A DNA stretch of 64,000 bases from Bacteroidia bacterium (GTDB taxonomy: Bacteria; Bacteroidota; Bacteroidia; B-17B0; Aurantibacillaceae). Made by a program: the position numbers and the translations under genes. Within the stretch, counting starts at the first letter, position 1. Every line of letters begins with the position of its first letter. This document shows positions 35,062 through 44,110 of this stretch, in pieces. The notes below the pieces were generated by a model. The model was not told the origin of the DNA, did no database searches, and saw nothing but the letters and a program-made list of their open reading frames with translations. The stretch spans positions 1 through 64,000 of the forward strand of contig JAEUTN010000005.1 of the NCBI GenBank assembly GCA_016787895.1, written 5' to 3'.

Positions 35062-35970
35062 ATGAAAATCTGTATTCCATTGCTTTTTTTCCTGCTAAGC
35101 GGCCAATTGCACCTGAACGCGCAACCATTTGTTGATTTGATTAATTATAACAACCAAAATTTTTTCTCACATTACAACGACAGCGCCAACAGTCCGGTGT
35201 ACATACAGGATAACCTCCTGAATTTATTTGTGCCGGTAAAATTCAAAAACGACAATGTTCTGATCATTCGGGTGAACTCTGAAAAGGCCATTGTTACCCG
35301 TGATGGGCCTTCACCCTTGAAGGAAAACCTGTTCTCGGTTTCTCTTCCTCTGGGATTTATGTTTGTGAGCCCTGATAAAAGATGGAAGTACACGGGTATT
35401 TTTATTCCCAAGTTGAATTCTGACTTGCGCGATGATCTGGAAAATGATTTTCAGTTCGGTGGCATTGCATTGGTGACGCGGGTGTTCAGAACAAATCTGC
35501 AGTTAAAATTCGGCATGTATTACAACCGGGAGTTTTGGGGCAATTTTTTTCTTCCCCTGCTCGGGCTGGATTGGAAAATCAACGAGCGTTGGCAAATGTA
35601 TGGTGTGATGCCCTCCAATTTCAGGATGGAATACAAACTCAGTAAAAACTGGAACACGGGTGTGGGTTGGCGGTCTTTTCAACGTTCTTTTCGTTTAAGT
35701 GAAACCTTTAATAATGATTTTATCTGGGTAAAGGAAAATCAGGTGAAAGCCTATATAGAAGGTTTTGTATACAAGAACCTGCTTTTGTCGTTCGATGTAT
35801 ACAGAAGCATAACCTATGAGCTCTCGCGAAACGATTACTCCGATGTGAACCTTAAAAAGTCGGGTTTAAGCACTTTTGAGCCTTTTCAGAACAACATGGG
35901 CTTTACCATTGGTGTGGTTTACCGGATTCTGAATACCCTGCCTGAGAAAGAAGAAGACCGGAACAAATGA
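35062..35970 (+). CDS. DUF6268-type outer-membrane beta-barrel protein
   Basis: The 302-residue protein has a signal peptide (ending near LNAQ) and the alternating aromatic strand pattern of an outer-membrane barrel: FSVSLPLGFMFVSPDKRWKY, FGMYYNREFWGNFFLPLLGL, WQMYGVMPSNFRMEYKLSK. It resembles DUF6268 family barrels. Its role is unknown. It follows the TonB-dependent receptor on the same strand. Confidence 0.75.
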   Translation: MKICIPLLFFLLSGQLHLNAQPFVDLINYNNQNFFSHYNDSANSPVYIQDNLLNLFVPVKFKNDNVLIIRVNSEKAIVTRDGPSPLKENLFSVSLPLGFMFVSPDKRWKYTGIFIPKLNSDLRDDLENDFQFGGIALVTRVFRTNLQLKFGMYYNREFWGNFFLPLLGLDWKINERWQMYGVMPSNFRMEYKLSKNWNTGVGWRSFQRSFRLSETFNNDFIWVKENQVKAYIEGFVYKNLLLSFDVYRSITYELSRNDYSDVNLKKSGLSTFEPFQNNMGFTIGVVYRILNTLPEKEEDRNK

Positions 35971-36058
35971 AGCCTTGTAAAATGTGCTACCCCCGGATCC
36001 GGGAAATGGCATTAGGATGGAAATAATGGCAGAAACATGTACATTCGCTTAAGCATAT

Positions 36059-37393
36059 ATGACAAAGATTCTCATCATCGGCGCCGGTCGCTCCTCTACT
36101 TCACTCATTGAATATCTGCTGAATCAAACAGAGCTTCATCCATGGAAAATCACCATTGCCGATGTGGATGAAACCCTGGCGAGGGAAAAATGCGGAGGAC
36201 ATGCTAACGCAACACCCATTCGTTTCGACAGCAAGGACGAAACCAGCAGGAGAGAGTTAATTAAACAACACAACCTGGTGGTATCCATGCTGCCGGCTTT
36301 TATGCATGGTGATGTGGCCCGCGATTGTGTTGAGTTGGGTGTACACATGGCAACCGCCAGTTATGTATCGCGGGAGATGAGCGCCTTGAATGAAGAAGCA
36401 AAAGGCAAAAAAATCATTCTTCTGAACGAATGCGGACTGGACCCCGGAATTGATCATGCCAGTGCCATGAAAATCATTCATGAATTGCGGAACAAAGGAG
36501 CACGCATCACCTCGTTCAAATCGTATTGCGGAGGTTTGGTGGCTCCTGAAAGCAACGACAATCCCTGGGGATACAAATTCAGCTGGAATCCAAGAAATGT
36601 AATACTGGCAGGTCAAGGTACCGCGCAGTACCTCGAAAACGGGAGTTTAAAATGTTTGCCTTACAACCGTCTGTTTAAGGAGAGCGAAACGGTGAATATG
36701 GGCGAGTATGGCGACTTTGACGCTTACGCCAACCGCGACAGCATCAGTTATATTGATGTGTATGAATTAAAAAACATTCAAACCATGATACGGGGCACCC
36801 TGCGCCAGAAAGGATTCTGCAAAGCCTGGAACGTGTTTGTAAAATTAGGACTCACGGATGACAGTACTATTATTAAAGGAGCCAACCATTACACTTATAC
36901 CCAATTGCTTGACTTTTTTCTGCCCTCCAGAAAAGGAAAGGTGAAACAAAAACTGGCGGATTTTATGGGAGCTGATTGGGACAATGAAATAGAAGGATTA
37001 ATGGATTACCTGGACTTGTTCTCTGACAGAAACATCAAACTCAGTGAAGGCAGTCCGGCCCAACTGCTTCAGCATTTGCTGGAGGAAAAATGGAAACTCA
37101 AAGCCAATGACAAAGACATGATTCTTTTGCAACATCAATTTGAATACCAAATTCCCGGAACGAATGCACCGGAAAAATTGGTGTCCTCACTGGTGGTGAA
37201 AGGCAGGGATCAAAAACACACGGCCATGGCCTTAACCGTAGGTTTGCCTTTGGCCATTGCTGTAAAAAATATTTTAACGGGAAAAGTGAGATTAAGGGGG
37301 GTTCAAATACCAACACATCCTGAGCTTTACGAACCCATGCTTTCAGAACTAATGGAACTTGGTATCGTATTCAAAGAAGAACGAATCCGCTAA
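36059..37393 (+). CDS. Saccharopine dehydrogenase family protein
   Basis: The 444-residue protein starts with a Rossmann NAD(P) motif (IIGAGRSSTSLIEYLL), has HNLVVSMLPAFMHG and LNECGLDPGIDHASAMKII, and then the saccharopine dehydrogenase C-terminal domain. It is most like the glutamate-forming saccharopine reductase group (LYS9-like) that Bacteroidota carry for lysine breakdown or related steps. No partner gene is adjacent; the next gene converges two bases away. Confidence 0.87.
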   Translation: MTKILIIGAGRSSTSLIEYLLNQTELHPWKITIADVDETLAREKCGGHANATPIRFDSKDETSRRELIKQHNLVVSMLPAFMHGDVARDCVELGVHMATASYVSREMSALNEEAKGKKIILLNECGLDPGIDHASAMKIIHELRNKGARITSFKSYCGGLVAPESNDNPWGYKFSWNPRNVILAGQGTAQYLENGSLKCLPYNRLFKESETVNMGEYGDFDAYANRDSISYIDVYELKNIQTMIRGTLRQKGFCKAWNVFVKLGLTDDSTIIKGANHYTYTQLLDFFLPSRKGKVKQKLADFMGADWDNEIEGLMDYLDLFSDRNIKLSEGSPAQLLQHLLEEKWKLKANDKDMILLQHQFEYQIPGTNAPEKLVSSLVVKGRDQKHTAMALTVGLPLAIAVKNILTGKVRLRGVQIPTHPELYEPMLSELMELGIVFKEERIR

Positions 37394-37395
37394 GC

Positions 37396-38103
37396 TTATT
37401 CTCCGCCCTTGCGCATTTTTTTCATGTTCTCCATCATTTGCTGGTAGCTCATCATGGTGTAGCCTTCGGTGTTGATGGTAAAAACAGCATCTTCCAGGGG
37501 GGCGGTGCTTACTTCAGTAGCGGTAATGATGATTTTCATGTCGTTTCCGTTCTGGTTTTGTGTGGCTTCTATCATCAAAGGATATCCTTTTAATTCACCA
37601 AAGTCCATTTGCATGCCCCTTCCTCCGGTTCTTCTGCCTTTGGCGGCGCTTGATTTAATTTTATCCGTCACCCAAACGATTACTTTGTTTTCTTTGCCAT
37701 CGGCACTGATGCTGGTCATGATGGCTTTGGTGCAATCGTAACCGGCTATTTTTTTGCTTTCGCTAGTGTATTCGATCTTTGGTTTTTCCTGTCCGTCCTT
37801 AGGGTTAGCAGCATCTATTTCTTCCTTGGTAGCAGTGTAACCGGTTTTGTTACCCATCTGATCGGTGATGGAGGTAATGAGTTTGCCGTCGAAACAGGTG
37901 CTGGAACTTCCCATCATACTGCTGGTTTCATTTTTATAGAGATCGCCTTTCATGTAATTCACCATTTCCTGTTCGCCAAAACCGGCATACTCAGGTGGCA
38001 AACCCTCAATTTTTAAAGTCATTTTTATGGTGTAACTGTCCTGCGAGAAACCGCTGTATAGGTTCAACAAAAAGAGACCTAATACGTAAATGATGTGTTT
38101 CAT
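37396..38103 (-). CDS. GLPGLI/DUF4412-like secreted protein
   Basis: The 235-residue protein has a signal peptide (cleavage near GFSQ) and the layout of the GLPGLI/DUF4412 group: an early strand pair, EYTSESKKIAGYDCTKAIM in the middle, VIVWVTDKIK, and a final GYPLMIEAT segment. A Met/Lys-rich tail (QQMMENMKKMRKGGE) ends it. Its function is unknown. It lies directly downstream of a lipoprotein with the same internal pattern. Confidence 0.7.
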   Translation of the reverse strand: MKHIIYVLGLFLLNLYSGFSQDSYTIKMTLKIEGLPPEYAGFGEQEMVNYMKGDLYKNETSSMMGSSSTCFDGKLITSITDQMGNKTGYTATKEEIDAANPKDGQEKPKIEYTSESKKIAGYDCTKAIMTSISADGKENKVIVWVTDKIKSSAAKGRRTGGRGMQMDFGELKGYPLMIEATQNQNGNDMKIIITATEVSTAPLEDAVFTINTEGYTMMSYQQMMENMKKMRKGGE

Positions 38104-38129
38104 GGTAGTTGGTTTTAAAGGTTTAAATC

Positions 38130-38819
38130 TTATTGCAGGTCCTGAAAAAACTTTTCCATTTCCTCTTTACTGACAATTTTCATAGAGGCAGGAATCTCGA
38201 AGGTGTTATCGGGTATTTTGGTTTTGTGATAGGACTTGCCTTCAAAGTGCATTTCCATTCCCATTTTTTTGATGCGATAATCGATTAAAACGCCTTTTAC
38301 CTTTGCATAAGGGGTAAGGGCATTACAGTTTTCCATGCCAAGCTCTTTGGTATACCAGGCATCAAACACGACATTGGGTTCATTTACCTTGGTCACTTTC
38401 AGTTTATAACACTTTAAGCCTATGATCTCTTTGCTTTCTTTGGTTTCTTCAATCTTCAGCTCATAATCACGGTTTTCAAGCATCAGGTCATTTTCATTTT
38501 CAATGCAGGCCTGCCGGATGTTCATGAACTTAATGGTTTGAGCGATGGTTTTATTTGTGTTATCGCCTATAATGGAAGTGTTGAACATGCCCATGGTGCT
38601 CATTTCAATCACAAACTTCTCTTTTTTGAATTTTAAAGTAGCGGAGGCAGGTGCAAAACCATATAAGGGATGTTTTTCATCCAGCGCAAAGGTGTTAAAC
38701 TCTATGATGCCTTCTTCATCACCCCCTTCGTCTTCCGACTTGCAGGATGAAAAACTCAGGAGCAAAAGCACAAATAGGCCCGAACCAAAAAGGAGTTTGC
38801 TTATGCTTTTTGTTTTCAA
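38130..38819 (-). CDS. Lipoprotein with GLPGLI-like layout
   Basis: The 229-residue product has the lipobox FSSC (Cys26) followed by an acidic linker (KSEDEGGDEEG). The middle contains KEIIGLKCYKLKVTK and FDAWYTKELGMENC, aligned in order with the KKIAGYDCTKA and VWVTDK segments of the next gene, so the two are probably paralogues that differ in membrane attachment. They are 26 bases apart and likely co-transcribed. Confidence 0.7.
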   Translation of the reverse strand: MKTKSISKLLFGSGLFVLLLLSFSSCKSEDEGGDEEGIIEFNTFALDEKHPLYGFAPASATLKFKKEKFVIEMSTMGMFNTSIIGDNTNKTIAQTIKFMNIRQACIENENDLMLENRDYELKIEETKESKEIIGLKCYKLKVTKVNEPNVVFDAWYTKELGMENCNALTPYAKVKGVLIDYRIKKMGMEMHFEGKSYHKTKIPDNTFEIPASMKIVSKEEMEKFFQDLQ

Positions 38820-38917
38820 TGGAATCGGCGCTGGGTAATTAAAGGTAAGAAATTATTCAAAATGGTAAAGTTGTGTTTAACAGCAGTGTGACGGAAAAAC
38901 ATACGGCGGAAGACACT

Positions 38918-39283
38918 CTAACGGAGAGTAACGGATTTTTCAACGCTGGTGCCCTCTTCCAGTTTAATAATGCCGATACCGGTAAGGGTTTTTGTGCCTA
39001 CTGCCTTGGTGGCAAGGATATCGTAAATAGCCGGTAATTTAAAGGTGAAACTAACTTGTCCCGCATTGTCGCTGGGCGAGGTTGCGGTAATATCGGCCGT
39101 GTAGGTAACACCGGCAGAATTTTTCACCTTCGCATACAACACCACATCTGCGGCTGCTACCGCGTTACCAAGTGAATCCTGGCATTTTACCACTGCCACA
39201 CAATCGGTTTCTTTCTGGCAGGATGGAGAAATAAGCAAAACAAGGATGAGGCAGAGAAGCAGAGCGGGTAATTTCAATTTCAT
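38918..39283 (-). CDS. Small lipoprotein with an Ig-like or transthyretin-like domain
   Basis: The 121-residue protein has the lipobox ISPSC (Cys22) and a single beta-sandwich-like domain (VKCQDSLGNAVAAADVVLYA, GQVSFTFKLPAIYDILATK) of the type used for carboxypeptidase-regulatory-like folds. Its function is unknown. It stands alone, about 100 bases upstream of the GLPGLI pair on the same strand. Confidence 0.65.
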   Translation of the reverse strand: MKLKLPALLLCLILVLLISPSCQKETDCVAVVKCQDSLGNAVAAADVVLYAKVKNSAGVTYTADITATSPSDNAGQVSFTFKLPAIYDILATKAVGTKTLTGIGIIKLEEGTSVEKSVTLR

Positions 39284-39390
39284 ATTCTCGTTGTTTTCAA
39301 TTAATTTCGAAGGAACCCCGCCTGGAAAACAGATCCAAGCTTTTTGGTGTCCGGAATCGAATCAATTTAACAAATATATAAAAAAGATAC

Positions 39391-40221
39391 ATGAAGCGAA
39401 ATTTTATTTCATTTGCCCTGCTTCTGCTGTGGCCACTGTTATACAGCGCTCAAACCCCTTCCAAAGAAACGATTGTGATTGAGACGGTTTATGGGAAAAT
39501 GAAAATCAAACTGTTCGAGGAAACGCCCCAACACAAGGCCAATTTTTTAAAGTTGGTGAAGGAAGGGGTGTTTGACTCGCTTTTGTTCCACAGGGTCATT
39601 AACCAGTTTATGATTCAGGGGGGCGACCCCTTAAGTAAACGGGCCGGGCCGGGAGATTCGCTTGGGCATGGTGATTTGGGGTATACGATTCCTGCTGAAT
39701 TCAATGAAAAGCTCATCCACAAAAAGGGGCGTTTATGCGCTGCCAGAGAAAATGATGACATTAATCCCCTCATGGCCTCCAGTGCCAGTCAGTTTTACCT
39801 GGTGATGGGCCGTAAACGCAGTCCGGAGGAGCTTAAAAAATACGAAGACCGCATCAACAAAGCGCGATACGTGCGCTGCGCCAGGGCTTTTCTGACAAGT
39901 GAAAAGGGCAGGGAACTCAAACAACAGTACAATCATTACAAAAGCAATGCTTTGGCCGATAGTGCCGCCCTGATCAACACCGAAATTGAAGCCAATGTGA
40001 TGGCGGAATATGCCAAACAAGAAGAGTACAAATTTTCAGCCTACCAAACCGAAATCTACACCACAATAGGTGGAACCCCTCATCTGGATGGAACCTATAC
40101 CGTTTTTGGAGAGGTAGTGGAAGGTATTGACATCATTGATAAAATTGCAGCCGTTAAAACCGATAAACGCGACCGACCTCTTGAAGACATACGCATGAAA
40201 ATGTATTTGATTAACGAATAA
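39391..40221 (+). CDS. Cyclophilin-type peptidyl-prolyl isomerase with a helical insertion
   Basis: The 276-residue secreted protein (signal peptide ending near YSAQ) has the cyclophilin core: LLFHRVINQFMIQGGDP, ASSASQFYLVMG and the end strand HLDGTYTVFGEVVEG. Between the last two motifs is an insertion of about 75 charged, helical residues (about 152-226) not found in short cyclophilins. It should help proline isomerisation of exported proteins in the periplasm. Confidence 0.9.
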   Translation: MKRNFISFALLLLWPLLYSAQTPSKETIVIETVYGKMKIKLFEETPQHKANFLKLVKEGVFDSLLFHRVINQFMIQGGDPLSKRAGPGDSLGHGDLGYTIPAEFNEKLIHKKGRLCAARENDDINPLMASSASQFYLVMGRKRSPEELKKYEDRINKARYVRCARAFLTSEKGRELKQQYNHYKSNALADSAALINTEIEANVMAEYAKQEEYKFSAYQTEIYTTIGGTPHLDGTYTVFGEVVEGIDIIDKIAAVKTDKRDRPLEDIRMKMYLINE

Positions 40222-40282
40222 TAACATTACCATAAATAAGTTCTGATGTATAGAACCTATATTTAATTTAAAATTTAAAGCC

Positions 40283-40735
40283 ATGAAAACACACCTTGTT
40301 TTGCCACTTCTCCTCGCTGCATTTATTTCAACAGCAGGATATTCACAATCGCCCAATGCCGCGCCGGCTGCTAAGGACAAAAGTCAAAAACCTCCGGTGA
40401 ACCCTGAGGAAAAAGCCGCCAAAGAAGCCAACAAAGCCGAAAGAGAACTGGGCTTAAGCGCCGACCAAAAATCTAAATGGCAGTCCGCCGCCTTAACACG
40501 CATTAACGCGAATAAACCTTTGATTGAAAAGATGCAGGGTTCAACAACCCCTGAAGAAAGAAAACAACTCAAGTCGCAAATCAAAACCAATGGCCAAAGT
40601 TTCGACCAAACGGTGAATGCCATGCTTACACCCGAACAACAAGCCAAATGGACCACCTGGAAAGCCAATAAAAAGAAGGAAATGAACAAAAAAATGAAAG
40701 AGAAAAAGTGGAGTGAGGATGAATTTGAGGATTGA
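40283..40735 (+). CDS. Secreted Lys/Glu-rich helical protein
   Basis: The 150-residue protein has a signal peptide (cleavage near GYSQ), a Pro/Ala/Lys linker and a helical domain with the pattern LGLSADQKSKWQSA ... MLTPEQQAKWTTWKA, which resembles Spy/CpxP-like or DUF4890-type periplasmic proteins that restrain unfolded proteins. The C-terminus is very basic and then acidic. Its function is inferred only by resemblance. Confidence 0.6.
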   Translation: MKTHLVLPLLLAAFISTAGYSQSPNAAPAAKDKSQKPPVNPEEKAAKEANKAERELGLSADQKSKWQSAALTRINANKPLIEKMQGSTTPEERKQLKSQIKTNGQSFDQTVNAMLTPEQQAKWTTWKANKKKEMNKKMKEKKWSEDEFED

Positions 40736-40754
40736 TTCTTCTCCTTTTAATGTG

Positions 40755-40779
40755 AAGCCCGGAGATGCCGGGCTTTTTT
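40755..40779 (+). terminator. Rho-independent terminator after the Spy-like gene
   Basis: AAGCCCGG (40755-40762) pairs perfectly with CCGGGCTT (40768-40775) around AGATG and leads into six T. It separates the Spy-like gene from the ABC efflux operon. Confidence 0.85.
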
Positions 40780-40867
40780 GTTCCCTTTGTTTCATGAAAT
40801 ACGCGGGGAGATTATTCGAAGGGTGGTTTTGGGGTACAAGCGGTAATACTTTCATAAAGAGTTTCTC

Positions 40868-40875
40868 TAATTTTG
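40868..40875 (+). promoter_or_regulatory. -7 box of the ABC efflux operon
   Basis: TAATTTTG matches TAnnTTTG exactly and ends three bases before the GTG start at 40879. This again points to a leaderless mRNA. Confidence 0.45.
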
Positions 40876-40878
40876 ACT

Positions 40879-41538
40879 GTGATCCAACTAAAACACATTC
40901 GAAAATCGTATCAATTGGCCGATTCCCGGTTTGAAGTGCTTAAAGGCATTGATCTGCACATTCGCGAAGGGGAGTTTGTTTCCATTATGGGCTCTTCGGG
41001 CTCAGGAAAATCAACCCTTTTAAATGTGCTGGGAATACTGGATAATTATGATTCGGGAGATTACCATTTGAACGGCACGCCCATCAAAGACCTGAGCCAG
41101 AAAAAGGCGGCTTTTTTTCGTAACCAACTGCTGGGTTTTGTGTTTCAGTCGTTTAACCTGCTTTCGTTTAAAAACGCTGTTGAAAATGTGGCCTTACCGT
41201 TGTATTATCAAAAGGTATCGCGAAAAGAAAGAAACAAAAGGGCCCTGGAATTGCTCGACCGTATGGGATTGAAAGAATGGGGCAACCATTTGCCTTCGGA
41301 ACTGAGCGGAGGGCAAAAACAACGCGTAGCCATTGCCAGAGCCCTGATCACCAACCCAAAAGTGATTTTTGCTGATGAACCCACCGGGGCCCTCGACTCC
41401 CAAACCTCACTTGAAATGATGGATTTGTTCAGGGAAATTCACCAGCAAGGAAAAACCATCGTTTTAGTAACACATGAAAATGATATTGCGGCATTAACGG
41501 AAAGAACGATTCGATTAAAGGATGGGGTGATAGTTTAG
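40879..41538 (+). CDS. MacB-type ABC transporter ATP-binding protein
   Basis: The 219-residue ATPase has Walker [10 protein letters not shown] (residues 38-46), the signature [15 protein letters not shown], Walker B VIFADEP and the H-loop VTHEND. It is closest to the LolD/MacB/FtsE group that powers FtsX-type permeases. GTG 40879 gives [11 protein letters not shown], the usual start; TTG 40873 would add two residues. Two permeases and an HlyD adaptor follow. Confidence 0.93.
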   Translation: MIQLKHIRKSYQLADSRFEVLKGIDLHIREGEFVSIMGSSGSGKSTLLNVLGILDNYDSGDYHLNGTPIKDLSQKKAAFFRNQLLGFVFQSFNLLSFKNAVENVALPLYYQKVSRKERNKRALELLDRMGLKEWGNHLPSELSGGQKQRVAIARALITNPKVIFADEPTGALDSQTSLEMMDLFREIHQQGKTIVLVTHENDIAALTERTIRLKDGVIV

Positions 41539-41599
41539 ATTAAAGATTCAAAATTCAAGATTTATAAGGAATACAGAATAAAGAACCCGGAATAAAACC

Positions 41600-42829
41600 A
41601 TGTTCGACAGCGACAAGTGGCAGGAAATATTCGCAACCATTAAAAAGAACCGTCTCAGGACCTTTCTCACGGCCTTTAGTGTAGCCTGGGGAATTTTTAT
41701 CCTGATCATTCTTCTTGCAGCCGGGCAGGGTTTAAAAAACGGAGCCAGCGCTGAATTCGGAAACGACGCGGTGAACAGCATCTGGATCGACGGAGGACAA
41801 ACCAGCATGGCCTACGACGGTTATAAACCCGGCCGCACCATACAACTTACCAGCGAAGATTACTGGACTTTAAAAAACCGCACACCCGGCATCGACCGGG
41901 CAACCGCAGTGTACCGGGGATGGGAAACCAAAATGCTTTCCTACAAAAAAGAACACGCGGGCTTCACCGTTCGCTCCTGTGCGCCTGATCACAATTTACT
42001 TGAAAGGGCAAAGATTCGTTCGGGTCGTTTTATCAACGACAACGATTTTAAAGAATTCAGAAAAGTATGTGTGATTGGTGTTCCGGTTCAGGAGGCTTTG
42101 TTTAAGGACGAGGATCCAATTGGTAAACTCATCGATGTAGCCGGAACCACCTACAAGGTAATTGGCGTGTTTACCGATACCGGACGTGGTGACAACGAAC
42201 GTATTTACATTCCCCTTTCTACTGCGCAGCGCGTGTATAACGGGCGCAATCACGTGAATGTATTATGGGTAAGTACAGGCACGCTGAACGTGGCACAAAG
42301 CGAGGTGCTCTCAAAAAAAATCAGGAACGATCTGGCACGGAAATACCATTTTAACCCGGATGATGAAAATGCTTTGGGTTTATACAATAACAATGTGGAG
42401 TACAAACGTGTGATGGGCATGCTCGATGGCATTAAATTGTTTGTGCTCATCATCGGCATTTTTACCCTCATCGCCGGCATTGTTGGGGTGAGCAACATCA
42501 TGATGATAGTAGTAAAAGAACGCACCATGGAAATTGGTGTGAGGAAAGCCCTGGGTGCAACTCCGTTTTCTATCATCGCGTTGATCATTCAGGAATCGGT
42601 GTTTATCACTTCCCTGGCCGGATACATTGGTTTTATGGCCGGCTTTGGTTTGGTGGAAGCATTAAAAGCACTGGGGCTGGAAGGCGCTTTTTTTAAAAAT
42701 CCGGAGATTGATCTTAGCATTGCCTTGGGGGCAGTAGCTTTGATTGTGCTGGCCGGGGCACTGGCCGGATTTTTTCCCGCATTGAAAGCGGCAAGAGTTC
42801 AACCCGTTGATGCTTTAAAAGAACAATAA
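41600..42829 (+). CDS. MacB-type ABC transporter permease
   Basis: The 409-residue protein has a first membrane segment (about 20-45), a large MacB periplasmic core domain, and three C-terminal segments with the FtsX signature (GVSNIMMIVVKERTMEIGVRKALGATP). It should work with the ATPase and adaptor to move a substrate from the periplasm outward. The next permease begins one base after its stop. Confidence 0.92.
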   Translation: MFDSDKWQEIFATIKKNRLRTFLTAFSVAWGIFILIILLAAGQGLKNGASAEFGNDAVNSIWIDGGQTSMAYDGYKPGRTIQLTSEDYWTLKNRTPGIDRATAVYRGWETKMLSYKKEHAGFTVRSCAPDHNLLERAKIRSGRFINDNDFKEFRKVCVIGVPVQEALFKDEDPIGKLIDVAGTTYKVIGVFTDTGRGDNERIYIPLSTAQRVYNGRNHVNVLWVSTGTLNVAQSEVLSKKIRNDLARKYHFNPDDENALGLYNNNVEYKRVMGMLDGIKLFVLIIGIFTLIAGIVGVSNIMMIVVKERTMEIGVRKALGATPFSIIALIIQESVFITSLAGYIGFMAGFGLVEALKALGLEGAFFKNPEIDLSIALGAVALIVLAGALAGFFPALKAARVQPVDALKEQ

Positions 42830-42830
42830 G

Positions 42831-44084
42831 ATGCTGTTTGAACGCGATAACTGGCAGGAAATTTTTGCAACCATGCGCAAAAACAAATTGCGCACTTTTC
42901 TCACCATGCTGGGTGTGTTCTGGGGAATTTTTATGCTGGTGATCATGATGGGCTCGGGCAATGGTTTGCGCAACGGCATTATGCAGGGCTTTGAGGGCAC
43001 TGCCACCAATAGTTTTTTTGTGTGGACCCAACAAACCACCAAAGCTTACAAAGGCATGAAACCGGGTCGGGATTTTAATTTTAATCTCGCCGATGCCGAA
43101 GCCCTTAAACAAATTAAAGAACTGGATTACGTTTGCCCCATGAATCAATTAGGAGGTTATGAGGAAGCCAACAACGTGATGCGCGGGCTCAAAACGGCAG
43201 CCTGCGAAATCAACGCCAATTACCCGAACACCATCAAAATTGCTCAGGTGAAAATTGCCAAAGGCCGTTACATCAATGATCTCGACATCAAAGAAAAACG
43301 CAAAGTGTGTGTGATTGGAGAAAGGGTGGTGGACATGTTGTTCAAAAAAGACGAAGAGCCGCTTGGCGATTACATTCGTGTAAATGGGGTCTATTTTAAA
43401 GTCATTGGTATTGCAACGCCTTTAGATGGAGGAGAACGGGGCAGGGAAGAGTCGCAGAAAATCAACATTCCGTTTACCACTTTTGCCAACGCGTTCAACT
43501 ACGGGGATGTGATCGGTTGGTTTGCCATAAAATCCCGGGACGATGTGCCTGCTGAACAAGCGGAAGAAAAGGTGCTGAGCATATTAAGGGAACGCCACAA
43601 AATTGCGCCGGATGATGTAAAAGCCATAGGTCACTGGAACATGGAAATTGAATACAACAAATTGCAGGGTTTATTTCTTGGCATCAATATACTCATATGG
43701 ATAGTAGGCATCGGCACGCTTTTCGCAGGTGTAATTGGCATCAGCAACATCATGCTGATTGTGGTGAAAGAACGCACCAAAGAAATTGGCGTAAAACGGG
43801 CACTGGGAGCCATTCCTTCACAAATCATCGGTCAGGTGATGATGGAATCGGTTTTTCTCACAACGCTTGCAGGTTATTTTGGATTGCTCATCGGCATCGC
43901 CTTGCTTGAATTACTGAATTCTGCCATTGGCGATTCAGGTGAAATGTTCCTGAATCCAACGGTGGATTTAAATACAGCCTTAAAGGCACTGACCCTGCTG
44001 ATTGTCAGCGGGGCTTTCGCAGGGTTTATGCCGGCCCGGAAAGCGGTTTTCATAAAACCCGTTGAAGCTTTAAGAAGTGAATAA
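42831..44084 (+). CDS. MacB-type ABC transporter permease, second copy
   Basis: The 417-residue protein is a paralogue of the previous gene (both start with MF/L-x-x-D-x-WQEIFAT and both have GxSNIMxIVVKERTxEIGV). The pair probably forms a heterodimer, a common arrangement in Bacteroidota where MacB-like systems carry two permeases. FtsX segments lie at the C-terminus. Confidence 0.92.
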   Translation: MLFERDNWQEIFATMRKNKLRTFLTMLGVFWGIFMLVIMMGSGNGLRNGIMQGFEGTATNSFFVWTQQTTKAYKGMKPGRDFNFNLADAEALKQIKELDYVCPMNQLGGYEEANNVMRGLKTAACEINANYPNTIKIAQVKIAKGRYINDLDIKEKRKVCVIGERVVDMLFKKDEEPLGDYIRVNGVYFKVIGIATPLDGGERGREESQKINIPFTTFANAFNYGDVIGWFAIKSRDDVPAEQAEEKVLSILRERHKIAPDDVKAIGHWNMEIEYNKLQGLFLGINILIWIVGIGTLFAGVIGISNIMLIVVKERTKEIGVKRALGAIPSQIIGQVMMESVFLTTLAGYFGLLIGIALLELLNSAIGDSGEMFLNPTVDLNTALKALTLLIVSGAFAGFMPARKAVFIKPVEALRSE

Positions 44085-44110
44085 TTGCAAACTATACAAA
44101 TAAAAAGCAT

